NCBI GenBank assembly: GCA_002395605.1
Contig: DGXO01000074.1
Coordinates: forward strand, 8,137 to 30,417
Direction of reading: 5' to 3'
DNA from: Bacteroidales bacterium UBA4230
GTDB taxonomy: Bacteria; Bacteroidota; Bacteroidia; Bacteroidales; UBA932
Length of the DNA: 22,281 bases
Shown here: positions 1 to 7,646 of the stretch, one piece after another
Layout: each line of letters begins with the position of its first letter
How positions within the stretch are numbered: position 1 is the stretch's first letter
Made by a program: the position numbers and the translations under genes
The notes under the pieces: model-generated
The model's input: the letters and a program-made list of their open reading frames with translations, nothing else
Told to the model about the DNA's origin: nothing
Databases searched by the model: none

Positions 1-2
1 GG

Positions 3-299
3 TACCACAACTACAGGCGCTTCAGGCGCCGTGACTCTACGCAGAGGTCTGTGGTGGGAAAACTTGACAAGAACTACGAAATCCTGGACAAGCTCCTGAG
101 GCTTGGTCTCAAGAGCATGGACAGGATAACCATGAACTATATGGGGTTTGATGCCGATTACGCAACTTCCGTAGTGAAGGTTGGGCGCAAGAACATCTAT
201 ACCTGCTTTGATATCCGGTACGAACTCACCCCAACAAGGATAAGGAGCATAAAGCTTATCCCGGACGACGACCCTACTATTTCAAAATCAGTTCCTTGA
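3..299 (+). CDS. Unidentified protein, C-terminal part only (5' end outside window)
   Basis: The reading frame is open from base 3 to the TGA at 297-299, with no start needed inside the window, so this is the last 98 residues of a longer gene. The first possible in-window starts are two GTG codons at 51 and 54, but the frame is open upstream of them and reads like protein (arginine/tyrosine-rich, YHNYRRFRRRD), so I treat it as 5'-truncated. The visible part is charged and soluble, with no membrane segment; it ends in a region with alternating hydrophobic and basic residues and an acidic PDDD stretch. I do not recognise the family. Its last 23 bases overlap the 3' end of the convergent DUF721 gene. 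Confidence 0.5.
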   Translation, partial: YHNYRRFRRRDSTQRSVVGKLDKNYEILDKLLRLGLKSMDRITMNYMGFDADYATSVVKVGRKNIYTCFDIRYELTPTRIRSIKLIPDDDPTISKSVP

Positions 300-609
300 T
301 ATACCCCACAGCATGGTTGTCTTCCGTGAACAGGGAGTCCTGGGAGAGGAAGCGGTTCATCTTTTCTATAAGGATGTCCTTCTGGAAATAGAGCTGGCTC
401 CGGATGACGGAAGAGCCAAGTGTGATGTAGAGTTTCCCGTCACGGAAAAAACGCTTGAGAGTGAACTCTCCCGCCCCCGAGCACGCATCCCAAGCCGCAA
501 AGATGCGCTGGGTATTGAGCCCTGCAGCAATTTTCATGGACCGGATGTACTGCTTCACCACCTCATCCATGGAGACGGCCTCTTTCCTGTGAATCCTGAC
601 TGGTTCCAT
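277..609 (-). CDS. DUF721 / DciA-like protein
   Basis: A 110-residue protein of the DUF721 family, which includes DciA, the ancestral loader or recruiter of the replicative helicase DnaB in bacteria that lack DnaC/DnaI. The features fit: small size, an N-terminal helix around MDEVVKQYIRSM (residues 14-25), the W at about residue 40 (IFAAWDACSG) and the alternating pattern GKLYITLGSSVIRSQLYFQKDILIEKMN typical of the KH-like DciA fold. It lies 5 bases downstream of recF on the same strand, an order common in Bacteroidota and consistent with co-transcription. An alternative start at the internal Met (about 571) would remove 13 residues. The 3' end overlaps the convergent unidentified gene by 23 bases. 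Family assignment is by sequence pattern; helicase loading in this organism is inferred. Confidence 0.8.
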   Translation of the reverse strand: MEPVRIHRKEAVSMDEVVKQYIRSMKIAAGLNTQRIFAAWDACSGAGEFTLKRFFRDGKLYITLGSSVIRSQLYFQKDILIEKMNRFLSQDSLFTEDNHAVGYIKELILK

Positions 610-614
610 AACGG

Positions 615-1712
615 CTACTCCACCTTTGTAAACTGCCCTTCGGAGGCAATGAAATAAGCCCTGTCTTCCGTAATGCGGTCTACAACCGACGAAAGGCGGT
701 TTTTATCTGTATCGGTAATGAAAATCTGGCCGAAATCGGCACCGGCAACCATGCCGATGAGGTTGGATATACGGCTCATGTCCAGTTTGTCAAAGACATC
801 GTCAAGAAGAAGCATGGGCGGGAAGCCATAGGAGCGTTTCATGATCTCATACTGGGCAAACTTGAGGGCCACCAGGAAGGATTTCTGCTGCCCCTGGGAG
901 CCACCCCGCCGGATTGGATGGAAGTCCATGGTAAAAAGGAAGTCATCGCGTTGGACTCCGGCCGAAGTGTACCTTAAGGCAAGGTCACGCTCACGGTGCC
1001 CTGCAAAAAGTTCCTCAAGGGATGCCTCTTCAAGGTCCGAGCGATACTCCAGCGATACGTTTTCCCCACCACCGGAAATAAGGCGGTAATATTCGGCCAC
1101 GACAGGGCACAAATCCGCGGCCAGACGCTTTCTGGCACCGGAAATATATGCCGCCGGGGCCGACATCTTCCGGTCTATTACATCCATTAGGCCGAAATCC
1201 GGCGAATAATCCTTGAGGAGCTTGTTCCTTTGCGCAAGTAGCCGGTTATACTGCTGCACTGCCGAAAGGTACTGAGGGTCCATCTGGGACAGGATGGCGT
1301 TTGAAAGCCGCCTTCTCTCCTCTCCGGATTCGCTCACAAGGACGCCGTCACCGGGAGAGACCATCACAACCGGAAGCACGCCAATATGCTCTGCCATCCG
1401 GGAAATGGGTTTGTCGTCACGTACAAGCTTCTTCCCTTCCTGGGTGGCCTTGAGCGAGAACCTGGACTCCAGGCCGTTTTCCATCTCATAAACCCCTCCC
1501 AGGGTAAAGCCCGTGGTCCCATAACGGAAATTGTACCTGTCCGGAGCGGAAAAGGCGCTCTTTGTCATTGACAGATAGTAGATTGCATCAAGAAGATTGG
1601 TCTTTCCCTCTCCGTTGTTGCCGCTTATGCAGTTCACATTTGGAGAGAAGGACAAATCCTGAAACCCGATGTTACGGAAATCCTGTACTATTATTTTCTT
1701 AAGAGATGGCAT
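615..1712 (-). CDS. recF: RecF, DNA replication and repair ATPase
   Basis: RecF is an SMC-like ABC ATPase that acts with RecO and RecR to load RecA at single-strand gaps. The 365-residue length is normal. Walker A is GNNGEGKTN (residues 31-39), the ABC signature is GSQGQQKS (271-278), and Walker B is LLLDDVFDKLD (301-311). The N-terminus (MPSLKKIIVQDFRNI) is the usual RecF start. Transcription is divergent from the TPR gene, and the 110-base gap carries candidate promoters for both directions. The DUF721/DciA-like gene follows after 5 bases, so both products of this unit act on replication forks or gaps. Confidence is high because all three ATPase motifs are in order. Confidence 0.97.
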   Translation of the reverse strand: MPSLKKIIVQDFRNIGFQDLSFSPNVNCISGNNGEGKTNLLDAIYYLSMTKSAFSAPDRYNFRYGTTGFTLGGVYEMENGLESRFSLKATQEGKKLVRDDKPISRMAEHIGVLPVVMVSPGDGVLVSESGEERRRLSNAILSQMDPQYLSAVQQYNRLLAQRNKLLKDYSPDFGLMDVIDRKMSAPAAYISGARKRLAADLCPVVAEYYRLISGGGENVSLEYRSDLEEASLEELFAGHRERDLALRYTSAGVQRDDFLFTMDFHPIRRGGSQGQQKSFLVALKFAQYEIMKRSYGFPPMLLLDDVFDKLDMSRISNLIGMVAGADFGQIFITDTDKNRLSSVVDRITEDRAYFIASEGQFTKVE

Positions 1713-1735
1713 TGTACACGTGCTCGCGTTTTCAA

Positions 1736-1766
1736 TTGCAAATATATAAATTATTTCGTAAATTTG
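1736..1766 (+). promoter_or_regulatory. Promoter for the TPR-yebC array
   Basis: The -33 element TTG (1736-1738) is followed after 20 bases by TAAATTTG (1759-1766), an exact TAnnTTTG -7 box of the Bacteroidota sigma factor. Transcription would start near 1773, leaving a leader of about 50 bases before the TPR start codon. It is the only clear promoter I see ahead of the + strand array. Confidence 0.6.
1739..1746 (-). promoter_or_regulatory. Candidate -7 element for recF
   Basis: Read on the minus strand this is TATATTTG, an exact fit to the Bacteroidota -7 consensus TAnnTTTG, about 27 bases before the recF ATG. I find no good -33 TTTG at the expected distance, so this is weaker than the other promoters listed. 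It partly overlaps the opposing promoter of the TPR gene. Confidence 0.4.
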
Positions 1767-1822
1767 CAGGCTGAATGCGGCCTGTCCGCACTTTGTTTGG
1801 ATAATAAATAATACAATATTTT

Positions 1823-2500
1823 ATGGCAAAAATCACTAAAGAGGAAGAACTCCGTCAGCAGAACGTTGCTGAGGCAGTTTCCAAAACAGAACTTTTCTTC
1901 AAGGAAAACGGCAAACTGATCTACGGCTGCGTGGCAGCGGTCCTTGTCATTGCCCTTGGCATCCTTGCATACAACCGTTTCATCCTTCAGCCCCAGAAGC
2001 AGAACGCCACGGAGCAGATGGCACAGGCCGAACGCTGGTTCCAGGCCGGTGAATACCAGCTTGCCCTTGAAGGCGACGACAACTATCCCGGTTTTGATGA
2101 TATCATCTCCCAGTATGGTTCAAAGGCCGGAGCAGCCGTCTACATGTACGCAGGTGTAGCAAAACTCCAGACCGGAGCCTACGAAGAGGCAATCGCCCTT
2201 CTCAAGAAATACAATGCCGAAGACCCCATCCTTCTTGGCCGCGCCCAGGCTTGCATCGGAGACGCTTATGTAGAGCTTGAAAACTACAAAGAGGCCATCG
2301 CCTGGTTCGAAAAAGCCGCAAAAACAACGGACAACGCTTTTGCAGCATCCTACCTTCTCAAGGCCGGCATAGCCGCAGAGGCTGCCGGAGACAATGCCAA
2401 GGCCCTCTCCTTCTACAAGACCATCAAGGACCAGTGGATGCAGGCCCCCGAGGCAATGGAAATTGACAAGTATATCAGCCGTATCCAAAACGCCGAATAA
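1823..2500 (+). CDS. Membrane-anchored tetratricopeptide repeat protein
   Basis: A 225-residue protein with a cytoplasmic charged N-terminus, one transmembrane helix (about residues 31-52, KLIYGCVAAVLVIALGILAY) and a C-terminal TPR domain of roughly four helical repeats (about residues 65-220; for example YEEAIALLKKYN, YVELENYKEAIAWFEKAAK, AKALSFYKTIKDQW). This layout resembles YfgM-like and other periplasm-facing TPR scaffolds. In many Bacteroidales a TPR gene of this kind sits divergently next to recF, as here, but is followed by ribH; here yebC follows with a one-base gap. No enzymatic motif is present; a role in protein-protein interaction at the inner membrane is inferred. Confidence 0.85.
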   Translation: MAKITKEEELRQQNVAEAVSKTELFFKENGKLIYGCVAAVLVIALGILAYNRFILQPQKQNATEQMAQAERWFQAGEYQLALEGDDNYPGFDDIISQYGSKAGAAVYMYAGVAKLQTGAYEEAIALLKKYNAEDPILLGRAQACIGDAYVELENYKEAIAWFEKAAKTTDNAFAASYLLKAGIAAEAAGDNAKALSFYKTIKDQWMQAPEAMEIDKYISRIQNAE

Positions 2501-2501
2501 T

Positions 2502-3260
2502 ATGGGAAGAGCTTTTGAATTCCGCAAGGAGCGCAAACTCAAGCGCTGGGGCCACATGGCCAAAACCTTCACCAAACTTGGAAAGGAAATCACCATCGCA
2601 GTAAAGCAGGGCGGCCCTGAAGTAACCGGCAACCCCCGCCTTCGTGCCCTCATCGCAGAGGCCAAGGCCGAACAGATGCCCAAAGAAAACATCGAGCGCG
2701 CCATCAAGAAGGCCACCGAAGCCAAAACCGGAGACTTCAAGGAACTGGTATATGAAGGTTTCGGCCCCTTCGGCATTGCATACCTTGTAGAAGCCGCCAC
2801 AGACAACAACACCCGCACTGTTGCAAATGTCCGCAGCTATTTCACAAAGTGCGGCGGTTCCCTCCAGACCAGCGGCAGCGTGGCCTTCATGTTTGACCAC
2901 AAGTGCGTTTTCCGCATCAAGGAAGACCCCGCAAAGCCCATCGACACCGACGAACTTGAGCTTGAGCTCATAGACTTCGGCGCAGAGGAAGTATTCAAGC
3001 AGGAAGTTGAGGACGAAGACGAAAACGTGCACGTGGAAATCACCATCTACGGAGACTACACCGCCTACGGCCAAATCCAGAAGTACATTGAGGAAAAAGG
3101 CTACGAGCTTGTTTCCGGCGGCTTTGAGCAGATTCCCAACGTGGACCTCAAGGAGGTTACTCCTGAGCAGCGCGCAACCCTTGACAAACTCACCGGCCTC
3201 CTCGAGGACGACGAAGACGTCACCAATGTTTACACCACACTTGCTCCTGAAGCCGAATAA
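2502..3260 (+). CDS. yebC: YebC/PmpR family translation or transcription regulator
   Basis: A 252-residue member of the YebC/TACO1 family. The start MGRAFEFRKERKLKRWGHMAKTF is typical of the Bacteroidota branch, where most other phyla read MAGHSKW. The conserved segments GNPRLRALIAEAKAEQMPKENI and the glycine-rich YEGFGPFGIAYLVEAATDN follow. The C-terminal acidic domain carries GAEEV and the ending LEDDEDVTNVYTTL. Members have been described both as DNA-binding regulators and, more recently, as ribosome-associated factors that relieve stalling; the sequence does not decide between these. A longer in-frame reading upstream is rejected because it would run into the TPR gene; ATG 2502 begins one base after the TPR stop codon. 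Confidence 0.95.
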   Translation: MGRAFEFRKERKLKRWGHMAKTFTKLGKEITIAVKQGGPEVTGNPRLRALIAEAKAEQMPKENIERAIKKATEAKTGDFKELVYEGFGPFGIAYLVEAATDNNTRTVANVRSYFTKCGGSLQTSGSVAFMFDHKCVFRIKEDPAKPIDTDELELELIDFGAEEVFKQEVEDEDENVHVEITIYGDYTAYGQIQKYIEEKGYELVSGGFEQIPNVDLKEVTPEQRATLDKLTGLLEDDEDVTNVYTTLAPEAE

Positions 3261-4152
3261 TATTCTACGGATTATTCCCGTATTGGGAATGCTGGCGTTA
3301 GTATCCTGCGCCAGCATTCCTGTTATTAATAAATCCAGCGAACTCTATCTTGCCGGTCCTGCCATAAGGGATTACCAGCCAGAAGGTTTGGTGGAAGAAG
3401 TCCAATACGAGTGCAGTGTCACGGGCCCTTCCCACAGAAGGATGATCGTGTATCTTCCCAAGGATTACTACGAATCCGGGAAAAGATATCCGGTCCTGTA
3501 TCTCCTTCACGGGGCGCGCGGCTACGAGACTTCCTGGATAAGGTTCGGAGAGGTGTATGAAAGCACCGACAGCCTTTGGAGGGAAGGAAAAGCGGAAAAG
3601 TGCATCATCGTGATGCCCAACGTCAACCAGTACAACGACGACGAAGATTACGCCGGAGGACGCGCCAAAAACGCCTTCGAGTCCATCTGGGAAGTAGATG
3701 GCAAGGCCGAATGGTCTTTCGTGAACGACGTTGTCAACCTCACCGACAGCCTGTACCGTACCATTCCCGACAAAAGCCACCGGGCCATAGCCGGTCTCTC
3801 CATAGGCGGCTACCAGAGCATTTACTTCGGCGCAAATTATCCGGATATCTTCGGCTACGTAGGCGCCATGTCCCCCTACTTCTGGGCCACCGGGAAAAAG
3901 CACGCTTACAACAAGGCGTTCTACGGAGACTTCAAGGAAAAGCTGGACAACCAGTTCCGCGAAGACCCTCCGGAGGGCTACTACCTCTACGCCGGCAAAT
4001 GGGACCTCACCCGCCCCTCCACCCTTAAATTCCACTACAGGCTCAACCGTAAGGGCTATTCCCACATTTACCAGAAATACCCCGGCCACCACGACTGGCC
4101 GGACGGCTGGACCCAGGAATACAAGGACATGTTCCAAAGACTTTTCAAATGA
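3241..4152 (+). CDS. Alpha/beta-hydrolase esterase, putative lipoprotein (esterase D / feruloyl esterase-like)
   Basis: A serine esterase of the PF00756 type (putative esterase, enterochelin and feruloyl esterase-like). Using TTG 3241 the protein has 303 residues. A lipoprotein signal is visible: K4 and R10, then hydrophobic IIPVLGMLALVSC with lipobox LVS-C23. The oxyanion region is LYLLHGARG (87-94), the nucleophile elbow is AGLSIGGYQ (Ser187), Asp255 lies in YAGKWD, and His283/284 lies in YPGHHDWPDG, so the triad is complete. No ATG fits: the only nearby ATG (3289) would cut the signal to six residues before the Cys. Alternatives are TTG 3241, overlapping yebC by 20 bases, or ATT 3262, one base after the yebC stop. 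The protein is probably displayed on an envelope membrane. The substrate is unknown. Confidence 0.82.
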   Translation: MLLKPNNILRIIPVLGMLALVSCASIPVINKSSELYLAGPAIRDYQPEGLVEEVQYECSVTGPSHRRMIVYLPKDYYESGKRYPVLYLLHGARGYETSWIRFGEVYESTDSLWREGKAEKCIIVMPNVNQYNDDEDYAGGRAKNAFESIWEVDGKAEWSFVNDVVNLTDSLYRTIPDKSHRAIAGLSIGGYQSIYFGANYPDIFGYVGAMSPYFWATGKKHAYNKAFYGDFKEKLDNQFREDPPEGYYLYAGKWDLTRPSTLKFHYRLNRKGYSHIYQKYPGHHDWPDGWTQEYKDMFQRLFK

Positions 4153-4910
4153 GAATCCGCACTCTCATTCTCTGTTCCCTCTTCTCCCTCGCAGGTTCTT
4201 TCTGCGCGGGCGCCCAGCAGATACCAAACATGAACTTCGACACCTGGTCTAAGAGCGGCAGGTGCTGGAATCCATATCCAAAGGACGCCCAAACCATCAC
4301 TTGGGATACTGCAAACCACGGCCTCAGCCTTTTCGGCATAAACGGAGCCACTCCGGAATATGACCATGTGGCAGTAAAGGGAAAAGGGAAAGCCGCCGTC
4401 AAAGTGGAAACCAAAAAGGCCTTTGGCATACTTGTGGCCGGCACCATCTATACCGGAAGGTTCATCAAGATTGTGAGGATGTCCGGTGCAAAGATAGAGA
4501 TGGGTGTCCCCTTCACAGGCCGTCCCAAGAGCCTTTCCGGCTATATCCACTACATTCCCGGCACCATTGATGTGGCATCAAAGGAAATGCAGCATGTCAA
4601 GGGCACCATGGACAACGCCAAGATAGAGGTATCCCTGAGGGAAGGGAAAAACCTTGAAATTGTGGATTCCACGGACAAAGACTTCAACAAGGAAGCCGGA
4701 GCCGCCTACCCCGGAACCGTGGCACATGGGGTAATGTATTTCAAAGAGGACACCAAGGGATACATCAAGTTTGAAATCCCGCTGGAATACAAAAGCGGCC
4801 ACACCCCCACAAACATCGTCATCACCGCCTCGTCCAGCCGCTACTCCCAGCAGTTTACAGGGAGCACGCAAAGCGTAATGTATCTGGACGAGCTCCAGTT
4901 GAATTACTAA
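4149..4910 (+). CDS. PCMD-domain secreted protein
   Basis: A 253-residue exported protein with a signal peptide (residues 1-22, cleavage after CAGA) and no lipobox. The body matches the PCMD domain (PF13201, putative carbohydrate metabolism domain), largely restricted to Bacteroidota: NMNFDTW near the N-terminus, VKGKGKAAVKVET, VPFTGRPKSLSGYIHY in the middle, and ASSSRYSQQFTGS followed by MYLDELQLNY at the end, where many members carry a YVDD motif. It overlaps the esterase stop (ATGA at 4149-4152), so the two are probably translationally coupled. Members often occur in glycan-related outer-surface loci; a carbohydrate-binding or structural role is inferred and no catalytic residues are evident. 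Confidence 0.8.
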   Translation: MRIRTLILCSLFSLAGSFCAGAQQIPNMNFDTWSKSGRCWNPYPKDAQTITWDTANHGLSLFGINGATPEYDHVAVKGKGKAAVKVETKKAFGILVAGTIYTGRFIKIVRMSGAKIEMGVPFTGRPKSLSGYIHYIPGTIDVASKEMQHVKGTMDNAKIEVSLREGKNLEIVDSTDKDFNKEAGAAYPGTVAHGVMYFKEDTKGYIKFEIPLEYKSGHTPTNIVITASSSRYSQQFTGSTQSVMYLDELQLNY

Positions 4911-4913
4911 ATT

Positions 4914-6080
4914 ATGAAAATACTTTTTGTCGTAAATAATTTCTACGCTACCGGAAACGGATTGTCGGCTTCGGCCCGGCGTACCGTCGAATATCTTGAG
5001 AAAGCGGGCCATGAGGTCCGCGTAATCTCTGGCCCCAACAATAATCCCGGCGGCGTACAGCCTTTTTACGTCCTTGAGAACTACACCTTCCCCTTTGTGC
5101 AGTACATTATTTCGGCCCACGGGTATCAGTTTGCCCAAAGCAACCTTCCCCTTATGGAAGAAGCCGCAAAATGGGCCGATGTAATCCATCTGGAAGAGCC
5201 TTTTGTGATAGAGGACAGGATGATAAAGATATGCGAGAGGCTGGGTAAGCCCATCACCGGCACATATCACCTCCACCCGGAAAACATTACCAGTTCCCTT
5301 GGCCCCATGCGCTTCTGGAAAGGCCTCAACCGCAAGATCCTCAGGAGCTGGAGGGACCTTACCTTCAACCACTGCAGCTATGTCCAGTGCCCCACGGAAA
5401 ACGTCCTGGACCGTCTTCGCCGTTACCATTTCCAGTCAAAGCTGGAACTCATTTCCAACGGCCTCATCGTGGAAGACTGCATCAGGCCCGCCACTCCCCC
5501 GGCCAATTACCTTGACCCCGAGCGTCCCCTGAAGGTGGTTTATATCGGCCGCCTTTCCCTTGAAAAAGACCAGGACACCCTCCTGGATTCCATGAAGTAC
5601 TGCTCTTTCGCCAAGCGCATCCAACTGCAGTTCGCCGGCCAGGGCCCTAGCGCAAAACGCATCAAGAAAAAGGCCCACAAGCTGTTCACGGACGGTATCC
5701 TGGCCTATGACCCTGAGTTTTACTTCCTTGACAAGGCCGGCCTCAAAAAGCTGGCCGCAGAGGCCGACATCTGCGTTCACTGCGCCATAATAGAGGTGGA
5801 AGGCCTTTCCATCATGGAAGCCATCCAGCAGGCTGCCTGTCCCATCATTGCAGAAGGCCGCTATACCGGAACGTCACAGTTTGCCCTGAGCCGGAAGAAT
5901 ATCTTCCCCGAACGCAACCCCGAAGCCCTCGCCCATAGGATGGAGTACTGGCTGGAGCGCCCTGAGCAGCGCTGGAAATCAGGTTTCGAGCATGCCAAAA
6001 ACATGAGAGAGAACTACGACATCACAAAATCCGTGGACAAATTGGTGGAGATGTTCAAAAAAGCCATAGAAGAAAACTAG
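4914..6080 (+). CDS. Glycosyltransferase family 4 (GT-B fold)
   Basis: A 388-residue GT4 transferase. The N-terminal Rossmann domain starts MKILFVVNNFYATGNGLS and contains the glycine-containing acceptor loop. The second domain begins at VVYIGRLSLEKD (208-219), followed by LQFAGQGP (238-245), and the donor-binding E-x7-E motif is E294-x7-E302 (EVEGLSIME). There is no signal or membrane helix; basic patches such as KRIKKKAHK (248-256) suggest peripheral association with the inner face of the cytoplasmic membrane. The start lies three bases after the PCMD stop. The donor is a nucleotide sugar; acceptor (lipid or glycan) is unknown. Diacylglycerol glucosyltransferases and mannosyltransferases share this layout, so I name only the family. 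Confidence 0.9.
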   Translation: MKILFVVNNFYATGNGLSASARRTVEYLEKAGHEVRVISGPNNNPGGVQPFYVLENYTFPFVQYIISAHGYQFAQSNLPLMEEAAKWADVIHLEEPFVIEDRMIKICERLGKPITGTYHLHPENITSSLGPMRFWKGLNRKILRSWRDLTFNHCSYVQCPTENVLDRLRRYHFQSKLELISNGLIVEDCIRPATPPANYLDPERPLKVVYIGRLSLEKDQDTLLDSMKYCSFAKRIQLQFAGQGPSAKRIKKKAHKLFTDGILAYDPEFYFLDKAGLKKLAAEADICVHCAIIEVEGLSIMEAIQQAACPIIAEGRYTGTSQFALSRKNIFPERNPEALAHRMEYWLERPEQRWKSGFEHAKNMRENYDITKSVDKLVEMFKKAIEEN

Positions 6081-6090
6081 AGCCTGCCAT

Positions 6091-7635
6091 ATGAACGCCG
6101 GTAAATTCATACTTTCATCACTGTTCGACAAGCTCAAGGAGTCGCTGGTATCGGTCCTTCCGGTGAGCCTCCTTGTCATAGCGTTGTCCCTGACGCCGCT
6201 GGTGAACATTCCTCTCAAAGAGCTCAACGTCTTTGTGATAGGTGCCTTCCTCCTCATTTTCGGCATAGGTCTTTTCAACCTTGGCGCAGACATGGCCATG
6301 ACACCCATGGGCCAGTACATTGGTGAAGGTCTTACCAAATCCCGGAAAATTGCCATCCTTGCCTCCGTAGGTTTTGTGATGGGGACACTTATCACCATTG
6401 CCGAACCAGACCTTGCGGTCCTGGCATCGCAGGTGAGCTCCATCATGAACGGGAAGGTTCTCATTGCCACAGTTGGAATTGGCGTAGGTCTCATGCTCCT
6501 TCTTGGAGTTTTCAAGATAGTTCTCCACCTGGACCTCACCAGCATCCTGCTGTACAGCTACATGTTCCTTTTCTGCCTTGCCGCCATTCTCATAGACAAA
6601 GGAAAAGGGTCCCTGCTGGCGCTGTCCTTTGATTCCGGAGGCGTCACCACAGGCCCCATCACGGTTCCCTTCATCATGGCCATAGGCGTAGGAATCGCCA
6701 TGACCATCGGCGGCAGGGGCGCCAACGAAAACAGCTTCGGCCTCATAGCCCTGTGCTCCGTGGGCCCCATCCTGGCGGTTCTGGCACTCTCACTTGTGTC
6801 CAAGGGCTCCCTTTCCTTCGACATCCCGGATTATTCCATGGACACCATCCTCAGTGAAGGCATCTGGGAACTGTTCAAGGACACCATGCAGGACGTTGCC
6901 ACATCTCTCTTCCTGGTAGTCTTTGTGTTCATCATACTCCAGGTGGTGATGCTGAGGCTCCCCCTTTCCAAACTGGTCCAGATCCTGATAGGCCTTATCC
7001 ACACATTCGTGGGACTGGTCCTTTTCCTTTCGTCCGTGGAACTTTCCTTCATGCCCATAGGCTTTTCCATCGGCACCCAACTTGCCGCCCAGAACCCCTG
7101 GATCATGATAGGCTTCGCCTTTGTCCTCGGTAACGTGGTGGTTTTGGCCGAACCTGCCGTACAGGTTCTCAACAAACAGGTAGAAGAAATCACCGGAGGC
7201 GAAGTAAGCCGGAAACAGATGATGATAGCCCTCTCAGTGGGCGTCGGCGTCTCCATCGGCCTGTCGCTACTCAGGGTGCACCTCGGTTTTTCCCTCCTGT
7301 ACTACCTTGTACCCGGATATCTCCTGTCACTGGGGCTGTCCTTTGTGGTTCCCAAACTCTACACGGCCATCGCATTTGACTCAGGCGGTGTTGCCAGCGG
7401 TCCCCTCACCTCCAGCTTCATCCTGCCCATGGTGGTTGGAGCCTGCGTTACCATGCAGGGGGCAAACGCCGTGCTCGACTTCGCATTCGGGGTTGTAGCC
7501 ATGGTGGCCATGACTCCCCTTATCACCATCCAGTCACTCGGCTTCAAGTCTGTCATGAGCGTGAAATACCGTAAGAGCAAGGCCATGCGCCGCATCATGG
7601 AGGCCGATGAAGACCAGATCATTTACTTTGAATAG
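6091..7635 (+). CDS. DUF1538 integral membrane protein, internally duplicated (putative transporter or channel)
   Basis: A 514-residue polytopic membrane protein of the DUF1538 family (PF07556). It is an internal two-fold repeat: TIAEPDLAVLASQV (AEP at 104) recurs as VLAEPAVQVLNKQV (AEP at 353), and FDSGGVTTGPIT (180) recurs as FDSGGVASGPLT (429); both pairs are offset by exactly 249 residues. Such paired re-entrant-like motifs in two homologous halves are typical of secondary transporters and channels, and the acidic and Ser/Gly-rich motifs could form an ion path; this is inference. Two PII-like genes follow at 11-base spacing and by overlap, the arrangement seen when PII proteins regulate a partner membrane protein (for example AmtB-GlnK). 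Substrate unknown. Confidence 0.9.
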   Translation: MNAGKFILSSLFDKLKESLVSVLPVSLLVIALSLTPLVNIPLKELNVFVIGAFLLIFGIGLFNLGADMAMTPMGQYIGEGLTKSRKIAILASVGFVMGTLITIAEPDLAVLASQVSSIMNGKVLIATVGIGVGLMLLLGVFKIVLHLDLTSILLYSYMFLFCLAAILIDKGKGSLLALSFDSGGVTTGPITVPFIMAIGVGIAMTIGGRGANENSFGLIALCSVGPILAVLALSLVSKGSLSFDIPDYSMDTILSEGIWELFKDTMQDVATSLFLVVFVFIILQVVMLRLPLSKLVQILIGLIHTFVGLVLFLSSVELSFMPIGFSIGTQLAAQNPWIMIGFAFVLGNVVVLAEPAVQVLNKQVEEITGGEVSRKQMMIALSVGVGVSIGLSLLRVHLGFSLLYYLVPGYLLSLGLSFVVPKLYTAIAFDSGGVASGPLTSSFILPMVVGACVTMQGANAVLDFAFGVVAMVAMTPLITIQSLGFKSVMSVKYRKSKAMRRIMEADEDQIIYFE

Positions 7636-7646
7636 AGCATAACACT

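Noticed and set aside
2475..3317. Open frame of 280 codons on the minus strand over yebC
   Set aside because: Antisense to a well-conserved YebC gene; the translation is biased and has no family resemblance.
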